From Jiangella ureilytica (lineage in GTDB: Bacteria; Actinomycetota; Actinomycetes; Jiangellales; Jiangellaceae), in assembly GCF_004348545.1 (NCBI RefSeq), contig NZ_SMKL01000036.1:1-62850 (forward strand): a DNA stretch of 62,850 bases, given 5' to 3'. The translations under genes were made by a program, and so were the position numbers. The notes under the pieces are model-generated. The model did no database searches, was not told the DNA's origin, and worked only from the letters and a program-made list of their open reading frames with translations. Positions 51,721-62,850 of this stretch are shown here, piece by piece; positions within the stretch are counted from its first letter, which is position 1, and every line of letters begins with the position of its first letter.

Positions 51721-54700
51721 CTACGCCGCGCCGACCCGCCAGGCCCGGTCGATCTCCTGGCGGACGGTACTGCCGCCGGCATCGGTGACGGTCACCCGGA
51801 GCGACGCGAACCCGCCGTCGGCGGCCGGGACCTGCGCCGTCAGCAGATCGCCCGACGCCGTCACCGGCACCGGCCGCCAGCTGGCGCCGTCGTCGAACGA
51901 CACCTCGGCGGTCGCGGTGAACCCGCCCGGCCCGGCGACACCCGCCGGATAGGTGGGCCGGATCTCCAGCGGGTAGGCCACCGCGGCGGCGACCTCGTTG
52001 TACAGCCCGGCCTCCAGGTCGTAGGCCAGCTGGATCAGCGGCAGCACTTCGCGGTCTCCCTCGGGCCGCGCGGACCGGAAGCCCCAGGTCGTCTCCGTGC
52101 GCGTCGACAGGTCCGAGAAGTTGCCCGGGCCTCGCGTCGTCGTGAGTGACAGCTCGAAGTCCCCCGGGGCGCCCGGCACGGTGAACTGCGCCTCCGACCA
52201 TGCCGCGCGGCCCACCTCGACGCCGTCGCGGCGCAGCACCAGCTCCGACGTGTCACCCATCTGCTCCTGGATGAACCCGTAGGTCGACGGGCCGTAGAGG
52301 TACTGCGGGAGTGATACGCGGATGGCGTCGCGGAACCGGGCGGCGGGCAGGCCGTACTCCTCGGAGCCGGTGAGCGCCGGCATGCCCGGGGCGGTCAGGG
52401 GGCCCCACCAGAGCTGCTCGCTGGTGCTGCCGGCCGTGTACGGCTCGATGGCCGACCACGTCCAGTACATGTTGAGGAACTCCTGGTGCGGCTGGCCGAA
52501 CCGCTGCCACTCGACGCCGTCGGCGGTCAGGTACTCGGTGCGGTGCACCGGACCGTTGCGTTGCAGGCCCAGCGTCGTGCCGAAGCTGGCGCTGCCGGTG
52601 AACGGGATCCAGCCCTCGCGCGTGCCCTGGCGCTCCGAGACCTGCCGGTACTCCGACTCGACGGTGGCCAGCTCGGCGTGGTCCGCCTGGTACGTGACAC
52701 CGCCCGGGAGGCCGTCCTCGGTGTAGACGAGATGGTAGGCGTACTCGGCGTCGCTGCGGCCGGTGACGTCGAGCTCCAGCCCGGGATCGGCGGCGAGCTC
52801 GGCGCGCAGCCGGGCGCCCAGCTCGCGGTCGACGGCGTAGGCGGGCAGCGGTGCGGTCCAGAACGACGGCAGCCACGGCCCGGGCCCGCTGTCCACCAGC
52901 ACCACGAGTGCCGCGCCGGCCGCGGCCGCCAGCTGCAGCTGCTCCGTGGTGTCGGCGCCGTCCCCGCGTCGAGTGACCAGCACGATCGCGCCCTGGGCGT
53001 CGACGGCGGCGAACTCGGCTGCCGTGCCGGTGCCGGCGTCGGCCACCGGCAGCGTCGCCGAGCCGGTGTACGGGCCCGACGGGGTGGCGGGCAACGGCGC
53101 CGGCAGGTCCTCACCGTGCAGGCTGACCTCGAGCAGCGGCTGGGTGCGCAGCCACGTCGTCGTCAGCTCGAACGTGCCGGTGCGGACGGGACCGGACTCG
53201 ATCGTGTACAGCTCGGTGCCGCCCCAGCTCTGGGCGACGGTCTCGCGGATCGACTGCTCGCCGACCCGGCGCTCCCAGATCACGTCGAACCCGTTGTCCG
53301 CGCCGTCGCGTGGGGTCACCACCTCGACCGGCTCGCCGTCGCGCCCGTCATAGGTCAGGGCGAGGTCGCCGTCGACGCGGACCTCGGGCTCCGCTGCGAG
53401 CACGACGCTGTCGGCGGCGAGGTCGGGGCCTTCGGCCTCGATGGCCGTCACCACGGTGTAGTCGCCCTCGGGCACCTCGGCGGTGACGGTGCCCCTGCTC
53501 ATGAACCGGCGCACCCATTCACCGGTCTCGATGTTCCACAGGTCGACCGGGCCGGTCGCCGGGGCGCCGTCTCGGCCGGTCGCCGTGACGGTGACCTCAT
53601 GCACCGGCCGCTGGATCGTGAACGTCGTGACGCTGTGGATGACGGTGTCGCGGTCGCGCGGGTCCTGGGCGACGATCTGCCCGCTGTAGCTGCCGCCGGT
53701 GCTGGCCTCGGCGGACACCTCGACGCGGGTGCCGGCGCTGCCGCCGGGCGGGATGCTCAGGACGGGGTTGCGCACGCGCATCGCCGGCCGGCCGGGCCCG
53801 GCGCCGGGCCGCGTGACCTCGGCGCTGATGCGCAGCGTGACCCGCCGGTCGGTCGGGTTGTGGTACGTCAGCGTGCGGCTGACCGCGGGTGCGTCCGCGG
53901 CCAGGTGCCCGAAGTCGACGACCCCCTGGTCGACGGCGACCGTCTCGCCCACCGCGGCGGCGACGTCGAGACGGCCCGCGCCGCGGAACGTCACCGGCTC
54001 GTCGTCGAGCGGCAGGCTGGACGAGACCAGCCGCTGCTTCAGCTGCTGGTCGTCCCAGTCCGGGTGCTGCTGGGCCAGGATCGCGGCCGCGCCGGCGACG
54101 TGCGGCGTGGCCATCGAGGTGCCGTTCAGCGACGTGTAGTGCTCGTCCAGCAGGTTGCCCAGGGCGGTGCCGGCCGCCCGGGCCGCCACGATGCCGACGC
54201 CCGGCGCGACGATCTCCGGCTTGACGGCGCCGTCGCCCACCCGCGGGCCGCGCGACGAGAACCCGGCCGCCCGGTCCTGCTTGTCGACGGCACCGACGGT
54301 GAGCGCCGAGGTGGCCGCGCCGGGCGAGCCGACGGTGCCCTCGGCCGGGCCCATGTTGCCCGCGGCGACGACGAACAGCGCGTCGGACTCGGCGCTGAGC
54401 CGGTCGACGGCCAGGCTCATGGCGTCGGTGCCGTCGCTGGCCCAGTCGGTGCCCAGGCTCATGCTGACGACGTCGGCGCCCTGCGCGACCGCCCACTCCA
54501 TGCCGGCGATGATCCAGTCCTCGTAGCCGGAGCCGCTGTCGTCGAGCACCTTGCCGATCAGCAGGTCCGCGCCCGGCGCGACGCCGCGGTGGGTGCCGTC
54601 CGACGCGGCCCCGGTGCCGGCGACCGTCGCGGCGACGTGCGTGCCGTGGCCCTGGCCGTCGACGGCGGTCTGTCCCTCCGGGTCGATGTCCTCGGTGAAG

Positions 54701-55461
54701 TTGTGTGCCGCGGCCACCTGGCCCGCGAGGTCCGGGTGGGTGGGGTCCCAGCCGGTGTCGAGGACGGCGACGGTGCTGCCGGTGCCGTCGAGGCCCTGCT
54801 CCCACGCCTCCGGTGCGCCGATCTGCGGCACGCTCTCGTCCAGCGCGACACCGACCCGGCCGTTCAGCCAGACCCGGCCGACCTCGCCGGACACGACGGC
54901 GTCCCACACCGAGCGGACGTCGTCCTTGGCCGCGCTCACCGCGAGCGCGCCGATGCTGGCGAGCGCGCGTTCGGCCCGGGTGCCCGAGGGCGCCTCGGGC
55001 ACGCTGCGGATCCCGGGACCGTCCGGCGCCGACACCAGCAGCGGCAGGTCGTCGCGGGCGAGGTCGTGGTAGCCGGACTCGGCGAGGTGGGTGAGGTCGA
55101 ACAGCCGCTCGTCCAGCACGCCGTCCTGCACGTAGCGCACGGCCTCGTCCGGCAGCGCCAGCACGTGGCCGTCGCGCTCGACGAACCGGGGCGGGCGGGC
55201 GGTGGCGTTCGTCTGCGCCCACGCCGCCTGCCGCCCGTCGGGCGCGACGTGCAGGCCCACGACGTCGCCGGTCAACAGGGTGAGCTGGTACGTGTGGCCG
55301 GTCGCGGCCGACCCGGTGGCTGTGGCGGGCGCAGCGCCGTGCGCCGCACCGGTCGCAGCCGGCGCCGTCGCGGCTCCCGCCCCTGCCAGCAGGGCGGTCG
55401 CGGCGATCGGGGCGAGCAGCCGGGTGCGGGCGCGATGCCAGGACAGGATCGTGCGGGGCAT
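51721..55461 (-). CDS. large secreted S8 (subtilisin-like) serine protease
   Basis: A 1246-residue secreted protease. A signal peptide (about 1-40), a propeptide-like part (about 55-205) and a subtilisin domain follow in order. Catalytic Asp is in VAVLDTGWDP (235), His in GQGHGTHVAA (272), the oxyanion Asn in VVAAGNMGP (369) and Ser in NGTSMATPHVAGAA (449). About 700 more residues are beta-sandwich-like extracellular domains. The ATG at 55461 with GAGGAGACGAGG upstream is chosen over a longer frame to 55551 because the signal peptide follows. It is the last gene after the LuxR-AAA regulator and small EPL peptide, and a palindromic site almost identical to that before the peptide lies about 120 bp upstream. 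Confidence 0.92.
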   Translation of the reverse strand: MPRTILSWHRARTRLLAPIAATALLAGAGAATAPAATGAAHGAAPATATGSAATGHTYQLTLLTGDVVGLHVAPDGRQAAWAQTNATARPPRFVERDGHVLALPDEAVRYVQDGVLDERLFDLTHLAESGYHDLARDDLPLLVSAPDGPGIRSVPEAPSGTRAERALASIGALAVSAAKDDVRSVWDAVVSGEVGRVWLNGRVGVALDESVPQIGAPEAWEQGLDGTGSTVAVLDTGWDPTHPDLAGQVAAAHNFTEDIDPEGQTAVDGQGHGTHVAATVAGTGAASDGTHRGVAPGADLLIGKVLDDSGSGYEDWIIAGMEWAVAQGADVVSMSLGTDWASDGTDAMSLAVDRLSAESDALFVVAAGNMGPAEGTVGSPGAATSALTVGAVDKQDRAAGFSSRGPRVGDGAVKPEIVAPGVGIVAARAAGTALGNLLDEHYTSLNGTSMATPHVAGAAAILAQQHPDWDDQQLKQRLVSSSLPLDDEPVTFRGAGRLDVAAAVGETVAVDQGVVDFGHLAADAPAVSRTLTYHNPTDRRVTLRISAEVTRPGAGPGRPAMRVRNPVLSIPPGGSAGTRVEVSAEASTGGSYSGQIVAQDPRDRDTVIHSVTTFTIQRPVHEVTVTATGRDGAPATGPVDLWNIETGEWVRRFMSRGTVTAEVPEGDYTVVTAIEAEGPDLAADSVVLAAEPEVRVDGDLALTYDGRDGEPVEVVTPRDGADNGFDVIWERRVGEQSIRETVAQSWGGTELYTIESGPVRTGTFELTTTWLRTQPLLEVSLHGEDLPAPLPATPSGPYTGSATLPVADAGTGTAAEFAAVDAQGAIVLVTRRGDGADTTEQLQLAAAAGAALVVLVDSGPGPWLPSFWTAPLPAYAVDRELGARLRAELAADPGLELDVTGRSDAEYAYHLVYTEDGLPGGVTYQADHAELATVESEYRQVSERQGTREGWIPFTGSASFGTTLGLQRNGPVHRTEYLTADGVEWQRFGQPHQEFLNMYWTWSAIEPYTAGSTSEQLWWGPLTAPGMPALTGSEEYGLPAARFRDAIRVSLPQYLYGPSTYGFIQEQMGDTSELVLRRDGVEVGRAAWSEAQFTVPGAPGDFELSLTTTRGPGNFSDLSTRTETTWGFRSARPEGDREVLPLIQLAYDLEAGLYNEVAAAVAYPLEIRPTYPAGVAGPGGFTATAEVSFDDGASWRPVPVTASGDLLTAQVPAADGGFASLRVTVTDAGGSTVRQEIDRAWRVGAA

Positions 55462-55574
55462 GGGACCTCGTCTCCTCGGGGCCGCGGCCCCGCCGCCCGA
55501 CGGGGTTGGCGGGCGGCGGGGTTCCGCGGCGGGGGATCGCCGTGCGTTCACCGTCCCGTACGGCGCCGGCCGTT

Positions 55575-55598
55575 GCGATTGGGCGAATCACCCATTTA
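55575..55598 (-). promoter_or_regulatory. palindromic site B upstream of the S8 protease
   Basis: This 24-bp stretch matches site A (55758-55781) at 20 of 24 positions. Its core TGGGCG-AAT-CACCCA (55580-55594) is an imperfect dyad. It lies between the small peptide stop and the protease ATG, about 114 bases from that ATG, and is a plausible target of the LuxR-AAA regulator encoded upstream. Confidence 0.55.
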
Positions 55599-55615
55599 TG
55601 CGCGGGCGGACGGCG

Positions 55616-55726
55616 TCAGAGCGGCTCCCAGTGCTCGCCGTCGGCCGGTTCGGGCTCGGCAGGGACGGTGTCGGGCGCGGCCTCCGGGCCGGTCTCGGCG
55701 GGGCCGGACGGTTCGGTGTCCTGCAT
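55616..55726 (-). CDS. small Pro/acid-rich peptide ending WEPL (EPL peptide 1)
   Basis: A 36-residue frame beginning MQDTEPSGPA and ending DGEHWEPL. It has no Lys, Arg or Cys, is rich in Glu/Asp, Pro and Ala, and 33 of 36 sense codons end in G or C. It lies 44 bases after the LuxR-AAA gene on the same strand. No clear Shine-Dalgarno is seen; the palindromic site A is centred 44 bases before the ATG, which would allow a leaderless transcript. A similar peptide in the same relation to a second LuxR-AAA gene (62652-62801) makes it unlikely to be chance. Function unknown. Confidence 0.5.
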   Translation of the reverse strand: MQDTEPSGPAETGPEAAPDTVPAEPEPADGEHWEPL

Positions 55727-55757
55727 GAGGCCACGGTCGGTCAGCGGTGCCCGGTTC

Positions 55758-55770
55758 GCGAGTGGGTGGA

Positions 55771-55781
<11 letters not shown>
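55758..55781 (-). promoter_or_regulatory. palindromic site A between LuxR-AAA gene and EPL peptide 1
   Basis: Core TGGGTG-GAT-CACCCA (55763-55777) is a perfect 15-bp dyad with a three-base spacer and overlaps the LuxR-AAA stop codon. A second copy (site B) precedes the S8 protease. Dyads of this size fit LuxR-type helix-turn-helix dimers. Confidence 0.6.
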
Positions 55782-58716
<2,935 letters not shown>

Positions 58717-58772
58717 CGATCCTCCCGCCGCCGGCCACCCGCTGTTCGTCCGCCCCACCGATTCCGGTCAGC

Positions 58773-59531
58773 CTAGCCCGCCCGCGTCCGCAGCAGCTCG
58801 CCGATCACGGCCGCGACCGCCTCCGGCCGGCGGTGGTGGGTCACGTGGCCGGCGGCGGGGATCTCGACGTGGCAGCCGTGCGGCAGGCCCGCGGCCAGGG
58901 CGGCGGTCCAAGCGCGCGGGGCGATCGGGTCGTGCCGGCCGCGCACCACCACCGCCTCGACGGGGACGTCGCCGAGTTTGCGCTCGACCGGGTCGGCCAG
59001 CAGGTGGGCGAACGTGGCCGCGGGACGGCGCAGGCCGCACTGCAGGTAGTCGCGGGCGATCAGCAGCCACACGTCCGGCCGCTCGTACGCCGTGTCGGCG
59101 AGCAGCCGCGCGACCTGGCGCAGCGGGTGGCGGGCCGCGCGGTCCATCGTCGGCCCGATCAGCACCACGGGCCCGAGCAGCTCGGGCGCGTGCGCCGCGA
59201 GGTCGACGACCACCTGGCACCCGGCCGAGTTGGCCACCAGCGGCGCACCCGAGCGCCCCGTCGAGCGCAGCCACGAGGCCAGCGACCGCGACAGCCCGCG
59301 GACGTCGAGGGCACGGGCCGGTCCGGCGCTTCGCCCGAAGCCCGGCAGGTCGACGGCCACCGTCCGGGCGCCCGGGTCCAGCGCCCGCCCGAGCCGCAGG
59401 TAGTAGCGATGCGACACGCCCAGCCCGGGCACGCAGACCACCTCGCGGGCCGAGGCCGGCCCACGGACAGCCGCATGCATCCACCGTCGGCCCACCAGCG
59501 TGTACTCGTGGCCGCTCCAGCCGCTGCCCAT
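58773..59531 (-). CDS. alpha/beta-hydrolase fold protein
   Basis: The 252-residue protein has an oxyanion/early strand block VVCVPGLGVSHRYYLRLGRA, the nucleophile region LVANSAGCQVVVDLA (Ser about 115, elbow ANSAG instead of the usual GxSxG), acid RGRHDPIAPR and the catalytic His in PAAGHVTHHRRPE (about 229). The Asn in place of the first elbow Gly is unusual. It sits between the two LuxR-AAA genes, co-directional with LuxR-AAA 1 (56-bp gap) and divergent from LuxR-AAA 2 (94-bp gap), so it may belong to the same regulatory module. Substrate unknown. Confidence 0.88.
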   Translation of the reverse strand: MGSGWSGHEYTLVGRRWMHAAVRGPASAREVVCVPGLGVSHRYYLRLGRALDPGARTVAVDLPGFGRSAGPARALDVRGLSRSLASWLRSTGRSGAPLVANSAGCQVVVDLAAHAPELLGPVVLIGPTMDRAARHPLRQVARLLADTAYERPDVWLLIARDYLQCGLRRPAATFAHLLADPVERKLGDVPVEAVVVRGRHDPIAPRAWTAALAAGLPHGCHVEIPAAGHVTHHRRPEAVAAVIGELLRTRAG

Positions 59532-59625
59532 GGCAGGTGGATACCCGATTCCCGGCCGGGCAGCGTTGACCGCTTGGGTAGGCTCCTGGGACCCGCCAGC
59601 CCGATGCGCAGCGAGGGGGTGCGTC

Positions 59626-62553
59626 GTGGTCCAGCCCGAGACCGTCTCGTCCCCGGCGCTGGTCGGGCGCGAGCGCGAGTCGGCGGAGCTGGCGCGGGCT
59701 CTGTCCGGCGGACCCGCGCTGGTCCTGGTCGAGGGCGAGGCCGGGGTGGGCAAGAGCCGGCTGGTGCAGGAGTGCCTCGCCGGGCCGGCCGGACGGCGCC
59801 GGCACGCCGTGGTCGCCACCTGCCCGCCGTTCCGCGAGTCGCTGACCCTCGGCCCGGTGGTCGACGCCCTCCGCTCGGCACGCACCGCCGTCGCCGGCCG
59901 GCGGCTGAGCCCGCTCGCGGGCGCCCTGCGGCCGCTGTTCCCCGAGTGGGCCGGCGACCTCCCGCCGGCGCCGGAGCCGCTGACCGACCCCGGCGCCTCG
60001 CGACACCGGATGTTCCGCGCCCTGGCCGAGCTGGTCGACCGCTCCGGCGTGGAGCTGCTCGTGCTCGAGGACGTCCACTGGGCCGACGACGCCACGCTGG
60101 AGTTCCTGCTGTTCCTGCTGTCGGACCGGCCGGTGCGCGACATCGGCGTCGTCCTGACCTACCGCCCCGACGACGTGCCGGCCGGCTCGCTGCTGCGCCG
60201 TCTCACCTCGCGCTCGCGGGCGGGTCTCGCACAGGTCCGCATCACGCTCGGCCTGCTCGACGTCGCCGCCACGGCCGGGCTGGTCTCGTCGATGCTGGGC
60301 GGCGAGCCCGTGTCCGAGGCGTTCGCCGCCTTCCTGCACGACCGCACCGACGGGCTGCCGCTGGCGGTCGAGGAGTCGGTGCGCCTGCTCAGCCAGCGCG
60401 ACGACGTGATCCGGCGCGACGGCGAGTGGGTGCGGCGCAGCCTCGCCGAGCTGAGCGTGCCGCCGACCGTGCGCGACTCCGTGCTCGAGCGGGTGCAGCG
60501 GCTCGGCGCCGACGCGCGACGGGTCCTCGACGCGGCCGCCGTCCTGGCCGAGCCGGCCGGCGACGACGTGCTCGCGACGACGGCCGGCCTGTCCGGTCCG
60601 CGGGCCAGGGCGGCGCTGATCGAGGCAGCGCGCTCCGGCCTGCTCGGCGAGGATCCGCGCGGGCGCCCGGTCTTCCGGCACGTCCTCGTGGGCCGGGCGG
60701 TGTACGACGCCATCGCCGGCGTCGAGCGGCGCCGGCTGCACGAGGACGCCGGGCGCGCGCTGGAGCGGCTGCGCCCGCCGCCGCTCATGCAGCTCACCCG
60801 GCACTTCCGCACGGCGGGCGACGTGCCGCGCTGGGCCCGCTACGCCGAGCGGGCCGCCGACGCCGCCGTCGCGTCGGACGACCACACGACGGCGGTGGCC
60901 GTGTTGGAGCCGCTGGTCACCGCCGGCGGGCTCGCGGCGCCGGAGCTGGCCCGGCTGGCCACGAAGCTCGCCTCGGCCGCGAGCGCGCGCCGCGAGTCGG
61001 TCGACGCCGTGCACGCGCGGGTCATCGCGGTGCTGCGCGAGGTGCTCGACGGCGCCGGCCTGGCGCCGTCGTCGCAGGCGGAGCTGCGGATCCCGCTCGG
61101 CCGGCTGCTGCTGCAGTCCGGCGAGTTCGAGGCGGGCCGCGCCGAGCTGGAGCGCGCGGTCCCGGAGCTGGCGCACCAGCCGGCCGAGGCCGCCGTCGCC
61201 ATGACACTGCTCGGGTACCCGCTGCCCGGTCCGCGGCCGGCGGCGGAGTACCGGGGCTGGCTGGAGCGCGCGGAGCGGGCCGCCGCCGGGCTGCCGTCGG
61301 ACCTGGACCGGCTGTCGCTCACGGCCGACCGCGCCGCCGCCCTGCTGGTGCTCGGCGAGCCGGACGGCTGGGAGGTGGTGACCCGGCTGCCCCGCGACAT
61401 GCCGACCACCGAGGGCCGCTGCCAGCTCGCCCGCGGCCACGCCAACGTCGGCTACGCCGCGCTGCTGTGGGGCCGCGACGCGACGGCACGCCGGCACCTG
61501 GACCGCGCGCTGGAGCTGGCCGAGTCGGCGCGGTTCGCCCGGCTCACCGCGACGGTCCAGGAGCTCATGGTCCTGGCGGACTGGCTGTCCGGGCGCTGGC
61601 ACGGCCTGGCCGAGCGGGCTGCCGCACTGGCCGCCGACGACGACGTGGAGCCGAACGCGAAGCAGGGTGCCCTGCTGGTGACCGCGCTGCTCGGCGTGGT
61701 GACCGACCGGCAGGGCGCGGAGCGGGAGCTGCGCGGGCTGCTCGAGCGGGTCCGGCCCGACAGCGTCGCCGCCATTCCGCTGATCCCCGCCGCCGTCCTG
61801 GCCCGGCGCGAGCTCGCGGCCGGCCGCCCCGACGCCGCGCTCGAGCTGACCGACGCGGCGACGACGACGGTGCGCACCTCCGGCACGTGGGTCTGGGCGG
61901 CCGAGCTCGCGCCGGTCCGGGTCCAGGCGCTGCTGGCGTCGGGGCGACGGGACACCGCGGCCGCCTTCGTGGCGGCGTTCCAGCGCGGGCTGGACGGGCG
62001 CGACGCCCCGGCGCCCGCCGCCGCGCTGGAGTCGTGCCGGGCGGCACTCGCCGCCGCCGACGGCGACCACCTCGGCGCCGCCCAGCTCGCCGCGGCCGCC
62101 GCCGCGCGCTGGTCGAGCCTGCCGCGCCGGTACGAGGAGCTGCTTGCCCACGAGACCGGAGCGGGCCACCTGATCGCCGCGGGCCGGACCGACGACGGCG
62201 TCGCGCTCCTCGCCCGCACCCACCGGCGGCTGGCCCAGCTGGGCGCCCGATCCGACTCCGACCGCGTGGCCCGCACGCTGGAGCTGCACGGGGCCGTCGC
62301 GCCCGGCGCCGTCCCGGCCCGGCGCGGCCGCCGCGGCTACGGCGACGAGCTCTCGCCGCGCGAGCTCGAGGTGGTCCGGCTGGTCGTCACCGGGCGGACG
62401 AACCGCGAGATCGCCCGGGCCGTGTCGCGCTCGCCGAAGACGGTGGCGGCGCAGCTCAACTCGGCCATGCGCAAGCTCGGCGTGACCTCGCGGACCGCGC
62501 TGGCGGTGCTGGCGGTCGAGGCCGGGCTGGTCGGGGCCGACACCGAGCGCTGA
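59626..62553 (+). CDS. LuxR-family AAA ATPase regulator (LAL type) 2
   Basis: About 975 residues, paralogous to LuxR-AAA 1 along its whole length. Walker A GEAGVGKS (about 37-44), Walker B LLVLEDVHWADDATLEF, the shared LSPLAGALRPLFPEWA block and a C-terminal helix-turn-helix, DELSPRELEVVRLVVTGRTN then SPKTVAAQLNSAMRKLG. The recognition helix differs from that of regulator 1, so it should read a different site. A GAGGGGG site six bases before the GTG at 59626 fixes the start. The small EPL peptide 2 gene follows after 98 bp. Confidence 0.92.
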   Translation: MVQPETVSSPALVGRERESAELARALSGGPALVLVEGEAGVGKSRLVQECLAGPAGRRRHAVVATCPPFRESLTLGPVVDALRSARTAVAGRRLSPLAGALRPLFPEWAGDLPPAPEPLTDPGASRHRMFRALAELVDRSGVELLVLEDVHWADDATLEFLLFLLSDRPVRDIGVVLTYRPDDVPAGSLLRRLTSRSRAGLAQVRITLGLLDVAATAGLVSSMLGGEPVSEAFAAFLHDRTDGLPLAVEESVRLLSQRDDVIRRDGEWVRRSLAELSVPPTVRDSVLERVQRLGADARRVLDAAAVLAEPAGDDVLATTAGLSGPRARAALIEAARSGLLGEDPRGRPVFRHVLVGRAVYDAIAGVERRRLHEDAGRALERLRPPPLMQLTRHFRTAGDVPRWARYAERAADAAVASDDHTTAVAVLEPLVTAGGLAAPELARLATKLASAASARRESVDAVHARVIAVLREVLDGAGLAPSSQAELRIPLGRLLLQSGEFEAGRAELERAVPELAHQPAEAAVAMTLLGYPLPGPRPAAEYRGWLERAERAAAGLPSDLDRLSLTADRAAALLVLGEPDGWEVVTRLPRDMPTTEGRCQLARGHANVGYAALLWGRDATARRHLDRALELAESARFARLTATVQELMVLADWLSGRWHGLAERAAALAADDDVEPNAKQGALLVTALLGVVTDRQGAERELRGLLERVRPDSVAAIPLIPAAVLARRELAAGRPDAALELTDAATTTVRTSGTWVWAAELAPVRVQALLASGRRDTAAAFVAAFQRGLDGRDAPAPAAALESCRAALAAADGDHLGAAQLAAAAAARWSSLPRRYEELLAHETGAGHLIAAGRTDDGVALLARTHRRLAQLGARSDSDRVARTLELHGAVAPGAVPARRGRRGYGDELSPRELEVVRLVVTGRTNREIARAVSRSPKTVAAQLNSAMRKLGVTSRTALAVLAVEAGLVGADTER

Positions 62554-62600
62554 CGCCTCGCGGCCATTCTTTAGGTCATTTGCCGGGAGACAACCGGATC

Positions 62601-62614
62601 GTGCCGTTCGACAC
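62601..62614 (+). promoter_or_regulatory. imperfect dyad upstream of EPL peptide 2
   Basis: GTGCCGTTCGACAC is symmetric at 10 of 14 positions and centred about 44 bases before the peptide ATG, the same distance as site A from EPL peptide 1. The dyad is weak and the assignment tentative. Confidence 0.25.
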
Positions 62615-62651
62615 TCGCTGACACCGATGCGCGCCGAGACCCGGAGGACCC

Positions 62652-62801
62652 ATGCAGGGACCGCACGACCCCGAGCCGCCGCTGGAATCGGCGCCCGATC
62701 CGGCGTCGGAACCGGCGTCGGGTCCGGTGCCGGCGGAGCGCACCGAGCCCCCGCCAGCCCACGACCGAGGCCCCGGCCGCGACGGCTACGAGCCGCTCTG
62801 A
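62652..62801 (+). CDS. small Pro/acid-rich peptide ending YEPL (EPL peptide 2)
   Basis: A 49-residue frame beginning MQGPHDPEPP and ending GRDGYEPL, Pro-rich and acidic with no Cys or Lys. GGAGG four bases before the ATG supports translation. It shares with EPL peptide 1 the MQ start, the VPAE word, an aromatic-EPL end (the last three codons and stop are identical, GAG CCG CTC TGA) and the position directly after a LuxR-AAA gene. A further gene seems to start 19 bases later. Function unknown. Confidence 0.6.
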   Translation: MQGPHDPEPPLESAPDPASEPASGPVPAERTEPPPAHDRGPGRDGYEPL

Positions 62802-62820
62802 CCGGGCCGGAGAGGCGACG

Positions 62821-62850
62821 ATGACCCTCCATCGCCCCACCCGTCCGCCC
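62821..62850 (+). CDS. start of a gene cut off by the window end
   Basis: An ATG with CGGAGAGGCGACG upstream opens the frame MTLHRPTRPP and runs off the window. By analogy with the other unit this position would correspond to the S8 protease, but ten codons do not allow identification. Confidence 0.4.
   Translation, partial: MTLHRPTRPP

Noticed and set aside
55616-55726. EPL peptide 1 as a lanthipeptide or lasso-peptide precursor
   Set aside because: It has no Cys, one Ser and three Thr, none in the C-terminal part, and there is no modification enzyme nearby; a ribosomally made natural-product precursor of a known class is not supported.
62554-62651. A copy of the site A/site B palindrome before EPL peptide 2
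   Set aside because: No comparable TGGGTG/CACCCA dyad is present; only a weak GTG..CAC dyad at equal distance, which fits the different recognition helix but is not convincing.

Overview
The window is about 62.9 kb of very GC-rich DNA (strong G/C preference at third codon positions) from a high-GC actinobacterium. The gene content supports this: mycothiol conjugate amidase, two F420-type luciferase-like oxidoreductases, WhiJ-like XRE plus DUF397 regulators, LPxTG surface proteins, a PIN-PhoH protein and very large LuxR-family ATPases. The genus cannot be fixed from sequence alone; a Jiangella-like or related actinomycete would fit. I see no rRNA, tRNA, CRISPR array or complete transposase.

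Backbone. From my knowledge of Mycobacterium tuberculosis, a run of genes has the same order and relative strands as the Rv1095-Rv1074c block read backwards: phoH-like, short-chain cis-prenyl transferase, hemolysin III, YyaL/DUF255, a small membrane protein, mca, DUF4307, greA, metB, cbs, GDSL esterase and thiolase. Everything else sits between these anchors.

Layout. 0-6 kb: cell-wall lytic protein, PhoH ATPase, DUF574 methyltransferase, XRE/DUF397 pair. 6-10 kb: NmrA-like reductase, VOC protein, MFS exporter, ECF sigma factor with SnoaL-like tail, mycothiol-dependent-type enzyme. 10-16 kb: prenyl transferase, hemolysin III, a frameshifted membrane-protein remnant, YyaL. 16.2-18.7 kb: a lower-GC island with a DUF262/HNH (GmrSD-like) gene and a decayed type I restriction HsdR fragment on the other strand. 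18.7-24.7 kb: an eight-domain LPNTG surface protein, a ScyD-like secreted protein, VOC and AraC genes. 24.7-33 kb: mca, greA, a DUF4097/DUF2089/ABC exporter unit with symmetric operators, threonine ammonia-lyase, LLM oxidoreductase. 33-49 kb: DUF4328 pair, metB, YczE/MocR divergon, msrA, two secreted proteases, NfeD-SDR, cbs, esterase, thiolase, Bax-inhibitor-like protein, second LLM oxidoreductase. 49.9-62.8 kb: DUF3352 protein, a very large S8 protease, and a mirror-like pair of LuxR-type AAA regulators.

Most interesting region. Each of the two paralogous LuxR-AAA regulators (55771-58716 minus; 59626-62553 plus) is followed on its own strand by a tiny proline/acid-rich peptide gene. Both peptides start MQ and end with an aromatic residue plus EPL. 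The first regulator-peptide unit leads into a secreted S8 protease, and an almost identical 24-bp palindromic site lies in front of both the peptide and the protease. An alpha/beta hydrolase lies between the two units. I propose this as a candidate regulator-peptide-protease system; the function is inference. A second unusual signal is a two-copy intergenic inverted-repeat family with covarying stems, each copy between convergent genes.
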